Shown here piece after piece: positions 17,641-26,986 of a stretch of DNA of 64,000 bases. The position numbers were made by a program, and so were the translations under genes. The notes under the pieces are model-generated. The model was not told the DNA's origin. It worked only from the letters and a program-made list of their open reading frames with translations, and did no database searches. The stretch is from NCBI RefSeq assembly GCF_020178975.1, contig NZ_JAHXBU010000092.1:62001-126000 (forward strand), given 5' to 3'. The stretch's first letter is position 1. Every line of letters starts with the position of its first letter. Origin of the DNA: Cesiribacter sp. SM1. GTDB taxonomy: Bacteria; Bacteroidota; Bacteroidia; Cytophagales; Cyclobacteriaceae.

Positions 17641-18840
17641 ATGAAAGGGCAATTAACAATCATTGGCGGAGGTATTGTTGGCCTGGCTACAGGCCTGCAG
17701 CTGCTGCGCCGCAACCCGGGCCTGCAGCTACGGATACTGGAAAAAGAAAATATTCTTGCTGCTCACCAAACCGGGCACAACAGCGGGGTTATCCATTCGG
17801 GCATCTACTACAAACCCGGCAGCTTAAAAGCACTCAATTGCATAAGGGGCTACAATATGCTGCTGGAGTTTAGCCAGCAGGAGCAAATACCGCATGAGCT
17901 GTGCGGTAAAATTATTGTTGCAACCTCCCCCAAAGAACTGCCGCAACTTGATATGATCCTTCAGCGGGGTACTCAAAATGGGCTGCAGGGTTTAAGAAAG
18001 CTGCAAGAACAGGAGCTAAAAGAGCACGAACCCCATGTTGCAGGCATTGCCGGCATATTGGTGCCCCAGGCTGGTATTATAGACTATAAAACCGTTGCCA
18101 ATAAATATGCTGAAAAGATACGTGAGGCCGGCGGTGAAATTCTGCTGAACCAGAAAGTTACCGGCATCCGGCCAAATGGTAAAAGCACCCGCATCACTAC
18201 CACCACCGATGAGTTTGAAACACAGCTGCTCATCAACTGTGCTGGACTTTATTCTGATAAGGTGGCAAAAATGACAGGCCAAAAGGTAGATCTTCAGATT
18301 GTACCCTTCCGTGGCGAATACTACGAGGTAAAACCGGAAAAGCAGTACCTGGTGAAGAATCTAATCTATCCGGTGCCGGACCCTAACTTTCCCTTCCTGG
18401 GTGTACATTTTACCCGTATGATAGGCGGTGGTATAGAAGCTGGTCCTAATGCGGTGCTGGCTTTCCGCAGGGAAGGCTACAAAAAATCACATTTTCATCC
18501 GGGAGAGCTTTTCGAAACCTTATCCTGGCCGGGCTTTCGGAAAGTGGCAGGTAAATACTGGCGTACCGGTCTTGGAGAATACTACCGTTCCTTCTCCAAG
18601 GCAGCTTTCACCAAAGCCCTTCAGAAATTAATGCCTGAGATCCGGGAGCAGGACCTGATGCCGGGTGGTGCAGGCGTACGGGCACAGGCCTGTGACCGCA
18701 ATGGTGGCCTTATCGACGATTTCCTGATCCTGGAAAGCAAAGGGGTGGTAAACGTATGCAATGCCCCCTCGCCCGCTGCCACCTCATCACTCTCTATAGG
18801 CTTAACCGTAGCAGAACTGGCGGAGAAACAGCTGGATTAA
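17641..18840 (+). CDS. lhgO: L-2-hydroxyglutarate oxidase
   Basis: This 399-residue FAD-dependent oxidoreductase of the DAO fold starts with the FAD-binding IIGGGIVGLATG, then EKENILAAHQTGHNSGVIHSG (given here only as its position, residues 34-54), VPQAGIIDY, LINCAGLYSD, VPFRGEYYEV and the C-terminal FAD-contact MPGGAGVRAQ. These are the hallmarks of LhgO/YgaF, which oxidises L-2-hydroxyglutarate to 2-oxoglutarate, removing a side product of central metabolism and feeding electrons to quinone. The length is standard. It is a single gene between two non-coding gaps. Confidence 0.92.
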   Translation: MKGQLTIIGGGIVGLATGLQLLRRNPGLQLRILEKENILAAHQTGHNSGVIHSGIYYKPGSLKALNCIRGYNMLLEFSQQEQIPHELCGKIIVATSPKELPQLDMILQRGTQNGLQGLRKLQEQELKEHEPHVAGIAGILVPQAGIIDYKTVANKYAEKIREAGGEILLNQKVTGIRPNGKSTRITTTTDEFETQLLINCAGLYSDKVAKMTGQKVDLQIVPFRGEYYEVKPEKQYLVKNLIYPVPDPNFPFLGVHFTRMIGGGIEAGPNAVLAFRREGYKKSHFHPGELFETLSWPGFRKVAGKYWRTGLGEYYRSFSKAAFTKALQKLMPEIREQDLMPGGAGVRAQACDRNGGLIDDFLILESKGVVNVCNAPSPAATSSLSIGLTVAELAEKQLD

Positions 18841-18999
18841 TGGGCTATTGCTAATACAGTAATGTGCTGTCTATTCTGCTGCAGATGATCGTACTCTTTA
18901 GTTGTGCTTTTGATGTAAAAAGTAATACTAAAGCATCTGATATCTACAGATAACGATTAGCATATTGATTGCAGCGGGAAACCATCTGCACTCAGCACA

Positions 19000-19968
19000 T
19001 TAAATCCTCTCCTCCATCCAGGCCACTGCCCTTTCTTCGGCCCAGGTAGGTTTATCCTTACCTTGCCAGAAGCCCACGTGGCCTCCGCGTTCGGGCATCT
19101 CCAGGTATACATAGGGATGACTGCTGGCAACTTCTACCGGAAAGCAGCTAAGGGGCAGCATAGGATCGTTAAGTGCATTTACCAGCAGTGTGGGTACTTT
19201 TATTCCAGGAATATACTGACCGGCACTAGCCTGTGCATAAAAATCGTCTGAATCTTTAAAGCCATGCAGCGGTGCTGTGTAGCAGGTGTCAAATTCAGCG
19301 AAGTCTTTTATTTCTTTGAAGCGGGTAAGATCAATGGGAAGGTCGGGCTGCTGCTCGAGCTTGGCCTGTAGCTTTTTGTACAGCTTGTCCATAAAGCGCC
19401 TGCGATATATGGTGTTATCCCAGCTGGACAATGCCCTGGAACTGCTGCCAAGATCACAGGGCACAGAAAACACTGCTGCACGGTAAATTTCTTCTGGTAA
19501 ATCACGGCCGCCTTCACCCAGGTATTTTAAGGTTAAGCTCCCCCCCATGCTAAAGCCTACCATAGCAATGCGCTTATAGGCATATTTTGCCAGCACATGA
19601 TTTACAACAGCCTCCACATCATCGGTAGCTCCATGGTGGTACATGCGGCGGGCAAGGTTCATTTCTCCGCTACAGCTGCGGCAGTTCCAGGCCAGCACAT
19701 CCCAACCCTTCGCCAGAAAAGCCTTTGCCATTCCTTTGATATAAGGTCTGTCGGAACTGCCCTCCAGGCCATGCGAAAGAATAACCACATCCTTAGCACC
19801 ATTCCTGATCCAGTCAAGGTCTAAAAAATCAGCATCAGGCGTCGGCAGTCGCTCCCGCTGGTATGGGGGCAGCGTTACTTTGCGCAATGTGCTGGGTATT
19901 ATGGTCTCCAGGTGACGATTAAAAAGGTAGTATGGTGCTTTATAGGTAGAGGTTTCTAGTAATGGCAT
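19000..19968 (-). CDS. alpha/beta hydrolase, YheT family
   Basis: The 322-residue protein matches the YheT/COG0429 branch of alpha/beta hydrolases. It has PYYLFNRHLETIIPS near the N-terminus, ILSHGLEGSSDRPY, the nucleophile elbow GFSMGGS, a downstream acid in LNDPMLP and the catalytic His in RGGHVGFW. No signal peptide is seen. Relatives are presumed carboxylesterases with no settled substrate. The gene is convergent with lhgO and divergent from the TonB receptor at 20026. Confidence 0.88.
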   Translation of the reverse strand: MPLLETSTYKAPYYLFNRHLETIIPSTLRKVTLPPYQRERLPTPDADFLDLDWIRNGAKDVVILSHGLEGSSDRPYIKGMAKAFLAKGWDVLAWNCRSCSGEMNLARRMYHHGATDDVEAVVNHVLAKYAYKRIAMVGFSMGGSLTLKYLGEGGRDLPEEIYRAAVFSVPCDLGSSSRALSSWDNTIYRRRFMDKLYKKLQAKLEQQPDLPIDLTRFKEIKDFAEFDTCYTAPLHGFKDSDDFYAQASAGQYIPGIKVPTLLVNALNDPMLPLSCFPVEVASSHPYVYLEMPERGGHVGFWQGKDKPTWAEERAVAWMEERI

Positions 19969-20025
19969 AATATGAATTTACACAAATGGTATGAGCTTAA
20001 CAGTTAGGAAGCTTATTTTTGTTCA

Positions 20026-22446
20026 ATGAGAATGATTATTCAGCTACTGCTTCTCTTATTGCTTCCGCAGCTCTTAAGCTTTTCCGCAGCTGCACAACAA
20101 GTACAGGTAATCGATAAAAACAGCCGTGCCTCTATCCCTGGTGTAACCATTTTAAATGAAAGCAAGAGCAGGGGTATACTTACCGATTCTGCAGGCATGG
20201 CAGACATCAGCCAGTTCTCTGGCGGAGCATCACTTATTTTTCGCCATTCTTCCTACCTGGAAAAAAGACTAAGCAGGAAAGAGATAGAGGCAATGAATGG
20301 CCTTGTTGAGTTGGTAGAAAATGTAGTTCAGATACAGGAGGTGGTGGTATCTGCCAACCGTTGGGAACAGCAGGAGGAGGAAGTCCCCAATGATATCATG
20401 TCCATCAGCGCCAGGGACATTGCTTTGCAAAACCCACAGACTACGGCAGATATGCTGCACCAGAGCGGTGAGGTGTTTGTGCAAAAAAGCCAGCAGGGCG
20501 GCGGCAGCCCTATGCTCAGGGGCTTTGCTGCCAACTCTGTGCTGCTGGTGGTAGATGGCGTGCGCATGAACAATGCCATTTACAGGAGCGGAAACCTGCA
20601 GAATATTATTACACTGGATGCCAACGTACTTGAGGGTGCCGAGGTAATCTTTGGGCCCGGCAGTGTTATGTACGGCAGCGATGCCCTGGGCGGGGTAATT
20701 GATTTTCATACCAAAAGTCCGCTGCTGAATACCGGCAGGGGTTTAAGGACAGAGGGCAGTGCCATGGCCCGCTATGCTACGGCTAACCAGGAAAAAACAG
20801 CGCATGCAGATGTATCGCTGGGCTTCAATAAAATTGCTGCCATTAGCAGTATCACGCTAAGTGACTTTGGTGATTTGCGTGCAGGTAAAAGGGGTATCGA
20901 GAATTTTCCAGCCTATTTTCTGCGCACTGAGTATGTTGAAAGGATCAGCGGTGAAGATGTGGTGTTACCAAATGCAGCACCTGAATTACAAATCGGCAGT
21001 GGCTATGAGCAGCTTAACCTTTTGCAAAAGATCCGCTATGCGCCAACAGAAAATGTAGACCTGCTCTATAGCTTTCATTACAGTACCTCCTCCAACATAC
21101 CTCGTTACGACCGCCTAACGCAGCGAAGTGATGATGATGGCCGTAGCGGAGCCTTACGTTTTGCAGAATGGTATTATGGCCCACAGAAATGGATGATGCA
21201 CAGCCTGCAATCTTCCTTCTATAAAGATCGGAAACTGTTTGAGCAGCTACGGCTAACTGCTGCCTACCAGCAGTACCAGGAGAGCCGGCACAGCCGCAGG
21301 GTGGGCCAGCACTGGCGGGAAAGTCAGCTGGAAGAAGTAGATGTGTTTACCCTTAATGCAGATTTTGATAAGCCCCTGCCGGGGAACTCAAGGCTTTTTT
21401 ACGGAGCCGAGGCTGCCCTTAATTTTGTTAGCTCTACAGCCAGTGAACATCATATCCTTACCGGAGCACAAAACCCTATAGCACCCCGCTATGGGGATGG
21501 TGATAATGAAACACAATCTTTATCGGCCTATGGCAGTATTCAGCATTCCTTAAATGAGTACCTGATGCTCAATGCTGGTGCCCGTTATACCCATTTCCAG
21601 CTCCTGAGCAGCTTTAGTAACACATACTATAATTTTCCCTTTAAGGAAATCACCATCAATACCGGCGCCCTCAATGGAAACCTGGGGATTGCCTATGGAA
21701 AAGGAGCGCTTCGTTATGATTTTCTGATATCTACAGGCTTCAGAGCACCTAACATCGATGATGTTTCTAAAATATTTGATCCGGCACCAAATACCGTAAC
21801 CGTACCTAACCCCTATCTGCGGCCCGAGTACAGCTACAATGCAGAAAGCACCATTGGCTGGGAAGGCCGCAGGTCCAGGTTTAGCCTTACTGCTTATGCC
21901 AGCCTGCTTAAAGATGCTATTGTACGCAGGCCCTTTCTCTTTAATGGAAGGGACTCGATCATGTACCAGGGGCAACAAAATGCAGTGGAGGCACTGGTAA
22001 ATACAGGCAGGGGTACAGTTGCAGGGGCCAGCTTCAACATCAGGCATAAGCTTACCGATAAGCTGCTGCTAAGCTCTGTACTCACTTATACCTGGGGAGA
22101 AGACAGGGAGAGCGGCGAACGCCTGCGCCACATACCGCCCCTGTTCGGACAAAGCAGCCTTACCTATCAGCGCAAAACCTGGTCGGCTATTTTACAGTTG
22201 CGGTACAATGGAAGTATAAGCTGGCAGGATTTGCCCATGGAAGAGCAGAGCAAAGGAAATTTATATGCCCCGGAGGGTGCCAAAGCATGGATTGTTGCCG
22301 ATATTAGGGCTAACTGGAAGCCTGTTCGCTTTCTGGAGCTAAGCAGCGGTCTTGAAAACATCCTGGATACTCATTACCGCACATACTCCAGTGGCATTAG
22401 TGCCGCAGGCCGCAATTTATACGTAAGCCTTAGAACCTACTTTTAA
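20026..22446 (+). CDS. TonB-dependent outer-membrane receptor
   Basis: This 806-residue protein has a signal peptide ([15 protein letters not shown]), a short carboxypeptidase-regulatory-like domain ([19 protein letters not shown]), a plug domain with [27 protein letters not shown] and [12 protein letters not shown], and a 22-stranded barrel ending in the outer-membrane signature [11 protein letters not shown]. The plug resembles haem/haemoglobin-type receptors, but the substrate is uncertain. A TATTTTTG box at 20014-20021 is 4 bp before this ATG, and a second in-frame ATG at 20032 is also possible. The stop is 4 bp before pdxH, so the two genes are cotranscribed. Confidence 0.9.
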   Translation: MRMIIQLLLLLLLPQLLSFSAAAQQVQVIDKNSRASIPGVTILNESKSRGILTDSAGMADISQFSGGASLIFRHSSYLEKRLSRKEIEAMNGLVELVENVVQIQEVVVSANRWEQQEEEVPNDIMSISARDIALQNPQTTADMLHQSGEVFVQKSQQGGGSPMLRGFAANSVLLVVDGVRMNNAIYRSGNLQNIITLDANVLEGAEVIFGPGSVMYGSDALGGVIDFHTKSPLLNTGRGLRTEGSAMARYATANQEKTAHADVSLGFNKIAAISSITLSDFGDLRAGKRGIENFPAYFLRTEYVERISGEDVVLPNAAPELQIGSGYEQLNLLQKIRYAPTENVDLLYSFHYSTSSNIPRYDRLTQRSDDDGRSGALRFAEWYYGPQKWMMHSLQSSFYKDRKLFEQLRLTAAYQQYQESRHSRRVGQHWRESQLEEVDVFTLNADFDKPLPGNSRLFYGAEAALNFVSSTASEHHILTGAQNPIAPRYGDGDNETQSLSAYGSIQHSLNEYLMLNAGARYTHFQLLSSFSNTYYNFPFKEITINTGALNGNLGIAYGKGALRYDFLISTGFRAPNIDDVSKIFDPAPNTVTVPNPYLRPEYSYNAESTIGWEGRRSRFSLTAYASLLKDAIVRRPFLFNGRDSIMYQGQQNAVEALVNTGRGTVAGASFNIRHKLTDKLLLSSVLTYTWGEDRESGERLRHIPPLFGQSSLTYQRKTWSAILQLRYNGSISWQDLPMEEQSKGNLYAPEGAKAWIVADIRANWKPVRFLELSSGLENILDTHYRTYSSGISAAGRNLYVSLRTYF

Positions 22447-22450
22447 TGCT

Positions 22451-23095
22451 ATGAGTACTAACTACGCCGATTTACGCAAAGATTACACCCAGGCATCACT
22501 GGATGTTTCCGATACCCTGCCCAACCCTGTTGAGCAGTTTCAGAAGTGGTTTAAGGAGGCACAGGACGCCCAGGTGCTTGAGCCAAATGCCATGACCCTC
22601 AGTACTGTATCGGCAGAGGGGCGGCCTGTTGCCCGTATTGTGCTGGTAAAAGATGTTGATGAGCAGGGATTTACTTTTTTCACAAACTACGAAAGCCGTA
22701 AAGGCAAAGACCTGGAAAAGCACCCCTATGCTGCCCTAACCTTTTACTGGCCCGAGCTGGAAAGACAGGTGCGCATAGAGGGAGCAGTGGAAAAGGTAGA
22801 TAAGGCTGTCAGTGAACAATATTTCAGCAGCCGCCCCAGGGGTAGCCAGATTGGCGCCTGGGCCTCACCACAGAGCCAGGAGATTCCAAACCGTGGCATA
22901 CTGGAAACCCGCCAGCGCGATTTTGTAGAACGTTTTGATGGAGGCGATGTGCCCCTTCCCGGACATTGGGGTGGTTATGCCGTAAAGCCAGACCACATAG
23001 AATTCTGGCAGGGACGGGCAAGCCGCCTGCATGATCGTATTGTTTATCAGAAACAGGCCTCCGGAAGCTGGGAGCGTAAACGTCTGGCACCCTAA
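22451..23095 (+). CDS. pdxH: pyridoxamine 5'-phosphate oxidase
   Basis: This 214-residue protein has the complete PdxH pattern: [65 protein letters not shown], and the C-terminal dimerisation region [15 protein letters not shown] ending KRLAP. It oxidises pyridoxine/pyridoxamine phosphate to pyridoxal phosphate using FMN and O2. It follows a TonB receptor by 4 bp and is closed by a strong terminator. The linkage to an outer-membrane receptor is unusual and could point to import of a vitamin B6 compound, but that is speculation. Confidence 0.95.
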   Translation: MSTNYADLRKDYTQASLDVSDTLPNPVEQFQKWFKEAQDAQVLEPNAMTLSTVSAEGRPVARIVLVKDVDEQGFTFFTNYESRKGKDLEKHPYAALTFYWPELERQVRIEGAVEKVDKAVSEQYFSSRPRGSQIGAWASPQSQEIPNRGILETRQRDFVERFDGGDVPLPGHWGGYAVKPDHIEFWQGRASRLHDRIVYQKQASGSWERKRLAP

Positions 23096-23120
23096 GTATC
23101 TAAAACACCCTAAAGAGAAA

Positions 23121-23151
23121 AGCCACTGCTAAGTAGCAGTGGCTTGTTTTT
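23121..23151. terminator. bidirectional terminator between pdxH and bshB1
   Basis: A perfect 10-bp stem (AGCCACTGCT / AGCAGTGGCT) with an AAGT loop is followed by a T-run on the plus strand and preceded by an A-run that serves the minus strand. It overlaps the bshB1 stop codon. Confidence 0.88.
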
Positions 23152-23878
23152 ATAAGAGACTATCAAGACTTTTCAAACCTATTTGCCGGGTTACGGTAAA
23201 GCCTTCTCCATAATCAACGCCGATAGACTGGCCAAACTCACGGGCACGTGCTTCAACAAACTTCCAGAACTTTTCTGATGAAATAAAGGTCTGCGGCTCA
23301 TCCCTGTCTGTCTCCGGGTTATAGAATTGTGATCCGAAGGCCCTGATGGAAGCCAGCTTACGTTCCCAGTGCGCAGATATGTCAATCACCACATCGGGCT
23401 GTATATAATTGCTCTGAATAAAATGCAGCAGCAAACGGGGCCTCCACTCCTGCTGTATTTCATTGTTCAGGCTAGTTTCTACCTTGCGCAGGCCGGCAAT
23501 AAAAAATGCCTCCTTTACCAGTGCAGCGGCACGTCCATGGTCGGGGTGGCGGTCTGTCACAGCATTGGTAATAACCATTTCGGGCCGGTACTGCCTGATT
23601 TTTTGCACTACCTGTAAAATATGAGCACGATCTATCTGAAAGAATCCATCGGCCATTTCCAGATTTTCGCGTACGCTAATGCCCAGCAATTTTGCAGAAG
23701 CTGCTGCTTCTTCTTTACGCAGTTCTGCTGTGCCCCTGGTGCCCAGCTCCCCGCGGGTAAGGTCTATAAACCCAACTTTTTTACCGGCAGCAATTTCTGC
23801 TGCTACAGTACCACTGCAACATAGTTCAGCATCGTCGGGATGTGCAGTTATTACTAAAAGATCAAGCTTTTGCATCAT
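23150..23878 (-). CDS. bshB1: bacillithiol biosynthesis deacetylase BshB1
   Basis: The 242-residue PIG-L/LmbE-family protein has the zinc motif AHPDDAELCCSG near the N-terminus, LTRGELGTRG, NAVTDRHPDHGRA and IDISAHWERKLASIRAF. The CCSG and QFYNPETDRDE features are typical of BshB1 rather than general LmbE enzymes. It removes the acetyl group from GlcNAc-malate to give GlcN-malate, the second step of bacillithiol synthesis. It is the last gene of a probable trxB / M23 peptidase / bshB1 operon; the gap to the peptidase stop is 4 bp. Two adjacent ATG codons at 23873-23878 are equally plausible starts. Confidence 0.92.
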   Translation of the reverse strand: MMQKLDLLVITAHPDDAELCCSGTVAAEIAAGKKVGFIDLTRGELGTRGTAELRKEEAAASAKLLGISVRENLEMADGFFQIDRAHILQVVQKIRQYRPEMVITNAVTDRHPDHGRAAALVKEAFFIAGLRKVETSLNNEIQQEWRPRLLLHFIQSNYIQPDVVIDISAHWERKLASIRAFGSQFYNPETDRDEPQTFISSEKFWKFVEARAREFGQSIGVDYGEGFTVTRQIGLKSLDSLL

Positions 23879-23882
23879 AACA

Positions 23883-24938
23883 CTAATGTACTCTCAGGCG
23901 CTGCCCTACCCGAAGCAGGGAGCTTTTGCCCATTCTATTCATACGCCTTAGCTGGCTTACAGACACACCGTATTTTCTCGAAATACGCGACAGTGTATCG
24001 CCGGAACGTACCCTATGGTAAACAACCTTCTGGGTTTCTGCCAGGTAGGAGAAGTTTGCAGAGGATATCATAATTGTTTCACTCTTCAGCGCATTCCGGT
24101 TAAAATCGTAGACATCTCCCGGATTAAGCGCAGAACCCATGTACCTTGTTTCGAAGTGAAGGTGAGGACCGGAGCTGCGGCCAGTGCTACCACCCAGGCC
24201 AATTACCTGCCCGGCTTTTACTTCATCGCCAACGTTTAGAATCTGTTTGCTAAGATGCCCGTAGAGTGTTTCAAGCCCGTTTTTGTGCCGCACCACAATG
24301 TATAAGCCATAGCCGCTGGGGTCATTCTTCCTGATCCTCACAATACCATCGAAAACTGACCTGACCGAATCTCCGGTGTTAAGGCCAATATCAGTACCAT
24401 AGTGCCAGCGTGGCGAGCGGTAGCCAAAGTTTGAAGTTACCCGGATGTTCTCCAGCGGTGGCGACCAGTTTTCTCCCGGCGGAACGTACAACACCAGTGA
24501 TACCGTATCCTTGAATTTACGGGCATCTATGTTGTAGGGGTTAATATTACGGCTATCCCACACAGCATAGTACTCATGCAGGGTAAACCATTCTTTATTG
24601 ATCATGATCTGCTCCGATATTTCCACAAGGTTGGCAGAATCTGCCTCTATGCCTGTGGTATCTTCAGCAACCAATGATAATTCTTTTTTTAGATCCTTTG
24701 GCTGAAATGCAGGCAGTGGTGTTTGCCGGGGCTCTGGTTTTGCAGCTGGCTGGAGCGAAACGCTGTCTGCCTGCTCCATGTCAAAAGCAACTGTATCCGG
24801 TTTAGCAATAATCATTTCAGGTTCACGTACCCTGAAAATGTCTCTCAACACGCCCTTTTTGCGCTTTTGCGCCTCAGCCTCATGCCACCCCAACAGGTTG
24901 ATGAACAAGATCAGGAATACTAGTCCTATTTGCTTCAC
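23883..24938 (-). CDS. M23 family metallopeptidase with C-terminal LysM
   Basis: The product of 351 residues has a signal peptide (hydrophobic core GLVFLILFINLLGW), a Pro-rich and acidic linker, an LytM/M23 domain with the zinc-binding HYGTDIG and GPHLHFE motifs, and a C-terminal LysM (YHRVRSGDTLSRISRKYGVS). It is a peptidoglycan endopeptidase, or an activator of one, held to the wall by LysM. I use GTG at 24938, which overlaps the trxB stop as GTGA and gives a proper signal peptide; an ATG at 24998 would overlap trxB by 64 bp and add 20 implausible residues. Confidence 0.88.
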   Translation of the reverse strand: MKQIGLVFLILFINLLGWHEAEAQKRKKGVLRDIFRVREPEMIIAKPDTVAFDMEQADSVSLQPAAKPEPRQTPLPAFQPKDLKKELSLVAEDTTGIEADSANLVEISEQIMINKEWFTLHEYYAVWDSRNINPYNIDARKFKDTVSLVLYVPPGENWSPPLENIRVTSNFGYRSPRWHYGTDIGLNTGDSVRSVFDGIVRIRKNDPSGYGLYIVVRHKNGLETLYGHLSKQILNVGDEVKAGQVIGLGGSTGRSSGPHLHFETRYMGSALNPGDVYDFNRNALKSETIMISSANFSYLAETQKVVYHRVRSGDTLSRISRKYGVSVSQLRRMNRMGKSSLLRVGQRLRVH

Positions 24939-25882
24939 TCTGCTACTGCAATTTCTTTGCTTGCCAAAAAGCGCTCTGCATCCAGAGCTGCCATACAACC
25001 CGTTCCGGCAGCGGTTACTGCCTGGCGGTACACAAAATCCTGTGCATCGCCAGCGGCAAATACGCCTTCAATATTTGTTTTGCTGGTACCGGGAACGGTC
25101 AGGATATATCCGCTCTCGTTCATATCCAGGTAGCCTTTAAAAATATCTGTGTTTGGTTTATGACCTATGGCCACAAAGAAACCCTGTGCTTTGATTTCTC
25201 TTTCTTCACTGGTAAGAATATTTCTCACCCTTACGGATTCCACCTCATCCTCTCCTATGATATCCACAGTTTCGGAGTTCCACAGTACCTCTATATTCTG
25301 GGTGTTAAGCACACGCTGCTGCATAATGCGCGAGGCACGCATCTCATCGCGGCGTACCAGGAGGTACACTTTTTTGCAGAGCTTGCTAAGGTAGGTTGCT
25401 TCTTCGGCTGCAGTATCTCCACCACCCACAACAACAACCTCCTGATTACGGAAAAAGAAGCCATCACATACGGCACAGGCCGAAACACCACGTCCGTTCA
25501 GGCGTTGCTCGCTGGGAAGGCCAAGCCATTTTGCAGAAGCACCGGTACAGATAATTACTGACTCGGCTGTGATTTCATGCTTGTCATCTATGACTACTTT
25601 ATGCGGGTAGCCACTAAAATCAACTTTGGTCGCCAGACCGGTGCGGACATCAGTGCCAAAACGCTCTGCCTGCTCCTGAAAATCAATCATCATCTGGGGG
25701 CCATTGATCCCCTTCGGATAACCGGGAAAGTTTTCAACATCGTTGGTAATGGTAAGCTGGCCACCAGGCTGATCTCCCATATAGATTACGGGTGTCATGC
25801 CGGCGCGGGCTGCATATATGGCGGCTGTATAGCCTGCCGGTCCTGATCCCAGAATTAATAGTTTTATATGTTCCTGTGTCAT
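24935..25882 (-). CDS. trxB: thioredoxin-disulfide reductase
   Basis: This 315-residue flavoprotein has the FAD-binding ILGSGPAGYTAAIYAAR, GGQLTITNDVENFPG, the redox-active CAVC at about residues 138-141, the NADPH-binding VVGGGDTAAEEA, and the C-terminal GVFAAGDAQDFVYRQAVTAA. It uses NADPH to reduce thioredoxin. The presence of the CxxC distinguishes it from YpdA/Bdr-type bacillithiol disulfide reductases. It is the first gene of the operon with the M23 peptidase and bshB1 and is separated from rpoD by a terminator. Confidence 0.95.
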   Translation of the reverse strand: MTQEHIKLLILGSGPAGYTAAIYAARAGMTPVIYMGDQPGGQLTITNDVENFPGYPKGINGPQMMIDFQEQAERFGTDVRTGLATKVDFSGYPHKVVIDDKHEITAESVIICTGASAKWLGLPSEQRLNGRGVSACAVCDGFFFRNQEVVVVGGGDTAAEEATYLSKLCKKVYLLVRRDEMRASRIMQQRVLNTQNIEVLWNSETVDIIGEDEVESVRVRNILTSEEREIKAQGFFVAIGHKPNTDIFKGYLDMNESGYILTVPGTSKTNIEGVFAAGDAQDFVYRQAVTAAGTGCMAALDAERFLASKEIAVAE

Positions 25883-25937
25883 GGCTGAATACTATACCTT
25901 TAACTACTTTTGAAGGGCAAAATTATAGTAAATAAAC

Positions 25938-25965
25938 AAAAAAAGGCCTCTGATGAGACCTTTTT
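25938..25965 (-). terminator. terminator downstream of the primary sigma factor gene
   Basis: The hairpin arms AAAAAGGCCTC and GAGACCTTTTT (one mismatch) enclose a TGAT loop. The A-run on the plus strand is the T-run of the minus-strand transcript. Confidence 0.8.
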
Positions 25966-26001
25966 AAACAAATTTTAATTTTTCGGGCCAGGCCTGCGAG
26001 A

Positions 26002-26865
26002 TTAACCCAGGTATGGTTTTAATGCTTTGCTGCGGCTGGTGTGGCGCAGGCGGCGTATTGCTTTTTCCTTGATCTGACGCACACGCTCGCGGGTAAGGTT
26101 AAACTTCTCCCCTATTTCTTCCAGCGTCATGCTGTGCTCGCCATTAAGGCCAAAATAAAGGGCAATAACATCTGCCTCACGCTGAGTAAGCGTAGAAAGT
26201 GCACGCTGTACCTCACGACGAAGAGAATCATTCATCAGCTCCGCATCGGGAGTTTCTTCCATGTCATTCTCCAGTACATCGAGCAGGCTGTTTTCTTCAC
26301 CCTGAACAAAGGGAGCATCCATAGATACGTGGCGGCCGGAGATACGCATGGTGTCTACTACCTCGTTGGTAGAAACTTCAAGGCTTTCGGCTAATTCTTC
26401 TGGTGATGGCTCACGCTCAAATTTTTGCTCCAGCTCAGAAAAAGTCTTGGAGATTTTATTCAGTGAGCCTACACGGTTGAGGGGAAGACGAACAATACGG
26501 GACTGTTCTGCCAGGGCCTGCAGAATAGACTGACGAATCCACCATACGGCATAAGAAATAAATTTAAAGCCACGGGTTTCGTCAAAGCGCTGAGCGGCCT
26601 TGATCAATCCAAGATTACCTTCGTTAATAAGGTCTCCTAAAGAAAGCCCCTGGTTCTGGTACTGCTTGGCAACGGAAACTACGAAACGCAGGTTGGCTTT
26701 GGTTAATTTCTCCAGGGCCATCTGGTCGCCTGAGCGAATACGTTTCGCAAGCTCCACTTCCTCATCGGGTGTCAGCAAGTCTACCTTACCGATCTCCTGC
26801 AGATACTTGTCCAGCGACTGGCTTTCGCGGTTGGTAATCTGTTTGCTGATCTTAAGCTGTCTCAT
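26002..26865 (-). CDS. rpoD: primary RNA polymerase sigma factor (sigma-70 family)
   Basis: This 287-residue protein has the size and sequence of the short Bacteroidota primary sigma factor. Region 1.2 begins [20 protein letters not shown]; region 1.1 is absent. Region 2 includes [18 protein letters not shown] and the promoter-melting [16 protein letters not shown]; regions 3 and 4 follow, with the helix-turn-helix [19 protein letters not shown] near the C-terminus. It directs transcription from the -33/-7 promoters of this phylum. It is monocistronic and ends at a hairpin terminator. Confidence 0.93.
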   Translation of the reverse strand: MRQLKISKQITNRESQSLDKYLQEIGKVDLLTPDEEVELAKRIRSGDQMALEKLTKANLRFVVSVAKQYQNQGLSLGDLINEGNLGLIKAAQRFDETRGFKFISYAVWWIRQSILQALAEQSRIVRLPLNRVGSLNKISKTFSELEQKFEREPSPEELAESLEVSTNEVVDTMRISGRHVSMDAPFVQGEENSLLDVLENDMEETPDAELMNDSLRREVQRALSTLTQREADVIALYFGLNGEHSMTLEEIGEKFNLTRERVRQIKEKAIRRLRHTSRSKALKPYLG

Positions 26866-26986
26866 TCAGTAAAGTCTGGTTTATAAGCTAAAATTTTATA
26901 AGCTGGTACTAGGTGCACTGTTTGGGTAACAGCAGGGGCCAAAGCTAAAGTTCCGGCCCCTGTTGTATTTACCTCTATATTTTTTT

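Noticed and set aside
24939-24998. ATG start of the M23 peptidase inside trxB
   Set aside because: It would overlap trxB by 64 bp and push the signal peptide inwards; GTG 24938 gives a GTGA junction.
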